From a candidate division WOR-1 bacterium RIFOXYB2_FULL_36_35 (lineage in GTDB: Bacteria > Margulisbacteria > WOR-1 > XYC2-FULL-46-14 > XYC2-FULL-37-10): a stretch of 52,883 bases of DNA. The notes under the pieces are model-generated. The model was given only the letters and a program-made list of their open reading frames with translations, had not been told where the DNA came from and did no database searches. Position numbers and translations under genes: made by a program. The stretch covers positions 1-52,883 of the forward strand of contig MEUA01000024.1 of the NCBI GenBank assembly GCA_001771505.1, given 5' to 3'. Below are positions 49,785 through 52,883 of this stretch, one piece after another; position 1 is the stretch's first letter; the number at the start of each line of letters is the position of its first letter.

Positions 49785-50522
49785 ATGGATATTACTTATA
49801 ATTTGCGTCAGCTTGACCCTGTAAGAATGTTATCTGGAGGGAGAGTTGGCAGAGTTCTTTTTTGTACCAAGAAAAATAAAAATTGTTTTGGCCAAGTAGT
49901 ATTTAAAACCGTAATAAGAACTACTGTATCAATTGATGCCAGAAATTTAAGAGAAAACAGAGAAGATGGCGAAGAATATCGGGGAAAAGTTTATTTTGAA
50001 ATAAAAAGAGAAATTCTTAAAGAAATAGAAGGAAATTCTTTGTTAGTATCAAAGTTACAAAAGATTAAATTTGCAGTAGGGCAAGATTTTGTAGATGATG
50101 AGAAAAGAGGATTTGCTTATGAAGGATTTTTAGTGGGAGGAGAGTGGGTTGAAAAGGCTTATGATCTTGACGGATTGATTCATAAAAAAGAGACCCAACA
50201 ATTTTTCTGGAGCTGTTTGTCTTTTGTTTTTTTGACGGTTTTAGCTCCGGACGAGAAATATTGCTATAATGATTTTTTTAGACAGTTTCGGGGGAGAGCT
50301 TTAGGATGGGGAAGACAAAGGCAGTGTGGGGTTTTATTTATAAAAGGTATGGGAATCCAAAGATTCAGCAATGTTTATAAGTCAATAAGCTTGATTGCGA
50401 GGAGAATCTCAGCGCCAAAAACAGGTTTTACGGGAGGTCATGGCACAGGAGAATTTATGGACGGATTGTTTGTGTGGATACGAAAAAATCTTAGAGAGTC
50501 GGAGAAGTCGAGATTAAATTAG
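49785..50522 (+). CDS. Hypothetical protein
   Basis: 245 aa from ATG 49785; I do not recognise it. There is no signal peptide. Mixed charged sequence with one hydrophobic stretch (FFWSCLSFVFLTVLA, about 145-160) and an Arg/Gly-rich segment (RQFRGRALGWGRQRQCG). The in-frame GTG further upstream would lie inside the palindromic repeat and is unlikely. dapL starts 20 bases after its stop but has its own -10 box. Confidence 0.5.
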   Translation: MDITYNLRQLDPVRMLSGGRVGRVLFCTKKNKNCFGQVVFKTVIRTTVSIDARNLRENREDGEEYRGKVYFEIKREILKEIEGNSLLVSKLQKIKFAVGQDFVDDEKRGFAYEGFLVGGEWVEKAYDLDGLIHKKETQQFFWSCLSFVFLTVLAPDEKYCYNDFFRQFRGRALGWGRQRQCGVLFIKGMGIQRFSNVYKSISLIARRISAPKTGFTGGHGTGEFMDGLFVWIRKNLRESEKSRLN

Positions 50523-50530
50523 CCTTATGT

Positions 50531-50536
50531 TATAAT
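50531..50536 (+). promoter_or_regulatory. -10 box (TATAAT) of dapL
   Basis: TATAAT six bases before the dapL ATG, no SD, so a leaderless transcript is predicted. The -35 is weak. Confidence 0.5.
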
Positions 50537-50542
50537 TAATTC

Positions 50543-51703
50543 ATGCGTAAATCAAAACGTTTAGACAAAATACCGCCATATTTATTTGTTAAAATCGAAG
50601 AAAAAAAAGCAGAGCTTATCGCAAAAGGGATAGATATCATCGATTTTGGGATCGGGGATCCCGACCTCCCCACACCAGACCACATTTTTGAAAAGATGCA
50701 TGAGGTTTTAGAAACAAAGGAATCCGCAAATTATCCGAGTACAAAAGGAGAGCTCTCTTTCCGTAAAGCTGTTGCAACCTGGTACAAAAAACGTTTTAAC
50801 GTTGAGCTTAATCCAAACAATGAAGTATGCTCTCTCATAGGTTCAAAAGAGGGCCTTGCACATCTTACATTTGCTTTTATTGATAGAGGTGATATCTCTT
50901 TGGTTCCTGATCCTGCTTATCCTGTTTATGGTATATCAACCACACTGGCGGGTGGAGAAACTTATAATTTGCCTCTTACAAAGGAGAATCACTTTTTGCC
51001 TGATTTAGAATCTATTCCAGACGATGTCATTAAAAAAGCCAAAATTTTATATGTGAACTACCCAAACAACCCGACGGGGGCGGTCGCAGATAAAGCATTT
51101 TTTGAGGAGGCTGTTGAGTTTTGCAAAAAGAATAATTTACTCCTTGTCTCCGATCTTGCTTATTCAGAAATGGGGTATGATGGATTTCAACCGATGAGCG
51201 CTCTTGAAATATCAGGGGCAAAAGATGTAACTATAGAATTCCATTCGCTCTCAAAGACTTACAATATGACAGGCTGGCGAATCGGGATGGCGGTTGGGAA
51301 TAAAGAGGCTGTACAAACTTTGGCGACAATAAAATCAAATATTGATAGCGGGGTATTTAAAGCAATCCAATTTGCGGCGATAGAGGCTTTAAGCGGATCT
51401 CAAAATTGTGTTGTGGCAAATAATGAAATATTTAGAGAACGGAGAGATGTTTTATTTGAGGGGCTTAAATCTTTGGGGTTTGATTTTCCAAAACCAAAAG
51501 CTACTTTTTATATGTGGGTTCCCACTCCAAAGGGGGAGACATCTGCATTTTTTTCTGAAAAGCTTTTAGAAAAATGTGGCATTCTTGTAGTTCCCGGAAT
51601 AGGGTATGGAGCTTCAGGAGAAGGATATGTACGGTTTGCTATTACTCTGCCTAAAGAGAGAATTTCTCTTGCCATTAAAAGGATGAAGGAGCAAGGGATC
51701 TAA
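50543..51703 (+). CDS. dapL: LL-diaminopimelate aminotransferase (DapL)
   Basis: 386 aa. Class I/II PLP aminotransferase with MRKSKRLDKIPPYLFVKIEEKK, FGIGDPDLPTP, NYPNNPTGAVAD and HSLSKTYNMTGWR (Lys238 binds PLP), all matching DapL. It converts tetrahydrodipicolinate to LL-diaminopimelate in one step for lysine and peptidoglycan synthesis. Other close class I aminotransferases share much of this, so a small doubt remains. An intrinsic terminator follows directly. Confidence 0.88.
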   Translation: MRKSKRLDKIPPYLFVKIEEKKAELIAKGIDIIDFGIGDPDLPTPDHIFEKMHEVLETKESANYPSTKGELSFRKAVATWYKKRFNVELNPNNEVCSLIGSKEGLAHLTFAFIDRGDISLVPDPAYPVYGISTTLAGGETYNLPLTKENHFLPDLESIPDDVIKKAKILYVNYPNNPTGAVADKAFFEEAVEFCKKNNLLLVSDLAYSEMGYDGFQPMSALEISGAKDVTIEFHSLSKTYNMTGWRIGMAVGNKEAVQTLATIKSNIDSGVFKAIQFAAIEALSGSQNCVVANNEIFRERRDVLFEGLKSLGFDFPKPKATFYMWVPTPKGETSAFFSEKLLEKCGILVVPGIGYGASGEGYVRFAITLPKERISLAIKRMKEQGI

Positions 51704-51715
51704 GTATAACAAAAA

Positions 51716-51739
51716 AGCCCGAACAGGCTCGGGCTTTTT
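51716..51739 (+). terminator. Intrinsic terminator after dapL
   Basis: Stem AGCCCGA/TCGGGCT around an ACAGGC loop, followed by a T-run. The only classic stem plus T-tract terminator clearly seen in the window; other gene ends carry palindromic repeats instead. Confidence 0.9.
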
Positions 51740-51798
51740 ATTCTCTTCCCAACGGTCTAATATTTTCTATATATATATCGTACAATTTTGATAGGAAT

Positions 51799-51827
51799 TT
51801 CACATTATCTTGGAATTCTTCTATAAT
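51799..51827 (+). promoter_or_regulatory. Promoter of ispH
   Basis: TTCACA (51799-51804), 17-bp spacer, TATAAT (51822-51827). The ATG at 51835 is seven bases after the -10, so transcription would begin at the start codon. Confidence 0.65.
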
Positions 51828-51834
51828 GATACAT

Positions 51835-52701
51835 ATGCAAATTTTAATGGCTGAATACGCGGGATTTTGTGAAGGGGTGGAGAGGGCTTATCGAATAGCT
51901 CTTGAGCAGACAAAAACCCACAAACAAATCTTTATGCTTGGCAATCTAGTACACAATACTCAAGTTGTCAGGAAATTCGAAGAACTAGGAGCCAGAATTG
52001 TAAAAGCTGTTTCTGAAATCCCTCAAGGGACGGACGGAATTATTATTATTTCAGCGCATGGGGTTTCTCCTTTGGTTTACGACGAAATTAACAAGAAAGG
52101 GCTCGAACTTGTTGATACGACTTGCCCTTGGGTAAAAAATGCCCAAAAACTATCCAAGAATCTTGCTGAAAAAGGAATACAGGTTATAGTTGTAGGAGAC
52201 AAGAACCATCCTGAAGTTAAAGGGATTGTTGCATGGTCGGGAGGGAGAGCGCTGGTGGTTGAGGAGCCGGAAGATTTGGCCTCTATAAAACTTGCCGGCA
52301 AGGTTGGCGTTATTGCTCAAACAACCCAATCTGAAGCAAATTTTGACAAAGTGGTAGAAGAACTTAAAGAAAAGACAAAAGATATTATTATCCATAAAAC
52401 GATATGCGGAGCGACAAGCAAAAGGCAAAAGGCGGCGATTGATATTGCCAAAAAAGTTGATCTGATGCTTGTTATTGGTGATCTCAAAAGCGCTAATACA
52501 AACAGGTTGACGGAGCTCTGCAAAAAAACAGGGGCAGAAACGCATCAAATCCAAACGGCTTTGGAATTGGATGGCAAGTGGCTGGCAGGGAAAGCTAAAA
52601 TTGGCATTACCGCAGGAGCCTCAACCCCCGATTGGGTGATTGATGAAGTGATCAAGAACTTAGGGAATCAAGAAAATTTGCTATTGCATAACTGCAATTA
52701 A
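51835..52701 (+). CDS. ispH: 4-hydroxy-3-methylbut-2-enyl diphosphate reductase (IspH)
   Basis: 288 aa. Fe-S enzyme, last step of the MEP isoprenoid pathway, making IPP and DMAPP. The three cluster cysteines are Cys12 (GFCEGV), Cys97 (DTTCPWV) and Cys191 (TICGAT); His40, His75 and His125 are at the substrate-binding positions, and QTTQSEA carries the conserved Thr. The family SSNS is KSANT here. ATG 51835 is chosen because family members begin MxILLA...GFC and the ATG at 51826 overlaps the -10 box. Confidence 0.95.
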   Translation: MQILMAEYAGFCEGVERAYRIALEQTKTHKQIFMLGNLVHNTQVVRKFEELGARIVKAVSEIPQGTDGIIIISAHGVSPLVYDEINKKGLELVDTTCPWVKNAQKLSKNLAEKGIQVIVVGDKNHPEVKGIVAWSGGRALVVEEPEDLASIKLAGKVGVIAQTTQSEANFDKVVEELKEKTKDIIIHKTICGATSKRQKAAIDIAKKVDLMLVIGDLKSANTNRLTELCKKTGAETHQIQTALELDGKWLAGKAKIGITAGASTPDWVIDEVIKNLGNQENLLLHNCN

Positions 52702-52711
52702 CATGAATAAC

Positions 52712-52790
52712 TTAACCCCGATTATTCATAGACTAACAAAATTTTAACAGTCTATTGGAAAATTCCTTAGGTATGAATAATCGGGGTTAA
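52712..52790. repeat. Complete 79-bp MITE-like element
   Basis: Perfect 19-bp terminal inverted repeats (TTAACCCCGATTATTCATA on both ends). The reverse complement of the interior is a 51-bp core starting CATACCTAAGGAATTTTCC and ending GTCTATGAA, homologous to the copies at 19893 and 30977. No coding capacity. Confidence 0.85.
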
Positions 52791-52883
52791 CAACATAAAA
52801 TAATGACTTTGTGAATTTTCCATCCTGGATTTCTCTGCCCTCACCCAATCTTGAAATAGTTTGAGAACTGGTAGGCATTTCAC

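Noticed and set aside
1863-52790. Treating the repeated CCCCGATT palindromes as a CRISPR array
   Set aside because: Copies are scattered over the whole window with genes between them, without regular spacers or cas genes.

Overview
The window looks like an AT-rich chromosome segment from an uncultured, double-membraned bacterium. The evidence is several predicted outer-membrane beta-barrels, an S-layer-homology (SLH) porin, a subtilase with a FlgD/Por-type C-terminal tail, a type II fatty-acid operon with FabK, a DapL-type lysine route and IspH. The mixture suggests a candidate phylum such as Margulisbacteria/WOR-1 or a relative, but no rRNA or ribosomal protein is present, so placement is only a guess.

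Layout. 145-1737 (minus) is a highly divergent adenylosuccinate-synthetase-family enzyme. 2020-18719 (plus) is a tightly coupled series of four giant genes (1022, 1163, 1426 and 1947 aa). The third starts with a Tat-like signal and a glycoside-hydrolase family 8-like domain. The fourth is TPR-rich and ends in an outer-membrane barrel. The second carries a degenerate GT2/cellulose-synthase-like domain with trailing membrane helices, and the first is a membrane protein. I read this as a possible, very divergent Bcs-like exopolysaccharide synthesis and export system (synthase - GH8 - TPR/barrel). A C39-like cysteine protease follows at 18941.

19962-30686 is mostly minus strand: a HepT/MntA toxin-antitoxin pair, an SLH porin, an MGDG-synthase-like glycosyltransferase, a sugar-nucleotide epimerase, a membrane metalloprotease, an unknown protein, a TPR + metallo-beta-lactamase protein, a TraF/PorV-like outer-membrane protein, a plus-strand Yip1-like protein and hisG. 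30687-33430 is accessory: repeat elements, a methyltransferase, a small gene paired with a retropepsin-like protease, a decayed small gene, and an antitoxin whose RelE/ParE-type toxin is broken by a nonsense codon. A 39-bp promoter repeat brackets the last part.

33446-41880 is a compact lipid operon: fabH, acyl-CoA dehydrogenase, etfB, ferredoxin-fused etfA, fabD, fabG, acpP, fabK, fabF. 41948-52701 holds a 1361-aa repeat/barrel surface protein, a convergent subtilase, a class III aminotransferase, an unknown protein, dapL with a clear intrinsic terminator, and ispH.

Two window-wide patterns stand out. First, a dispersed palindromic repeat (CCCCGATT-N4/5-AATCGGGG) occurs alone, as pairs framing a 51-bp core, at stop codons, and in frame inside three of the giant or neighbouring coding sequences. 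Second, several transcription-unit-first genes have a TATAAT-like box only 6-9 bases before their ATG, implying leaderless or near-leaderless mRNAs, whereas operon-internal genes have good Shine-Dalgarno (SD) sites.
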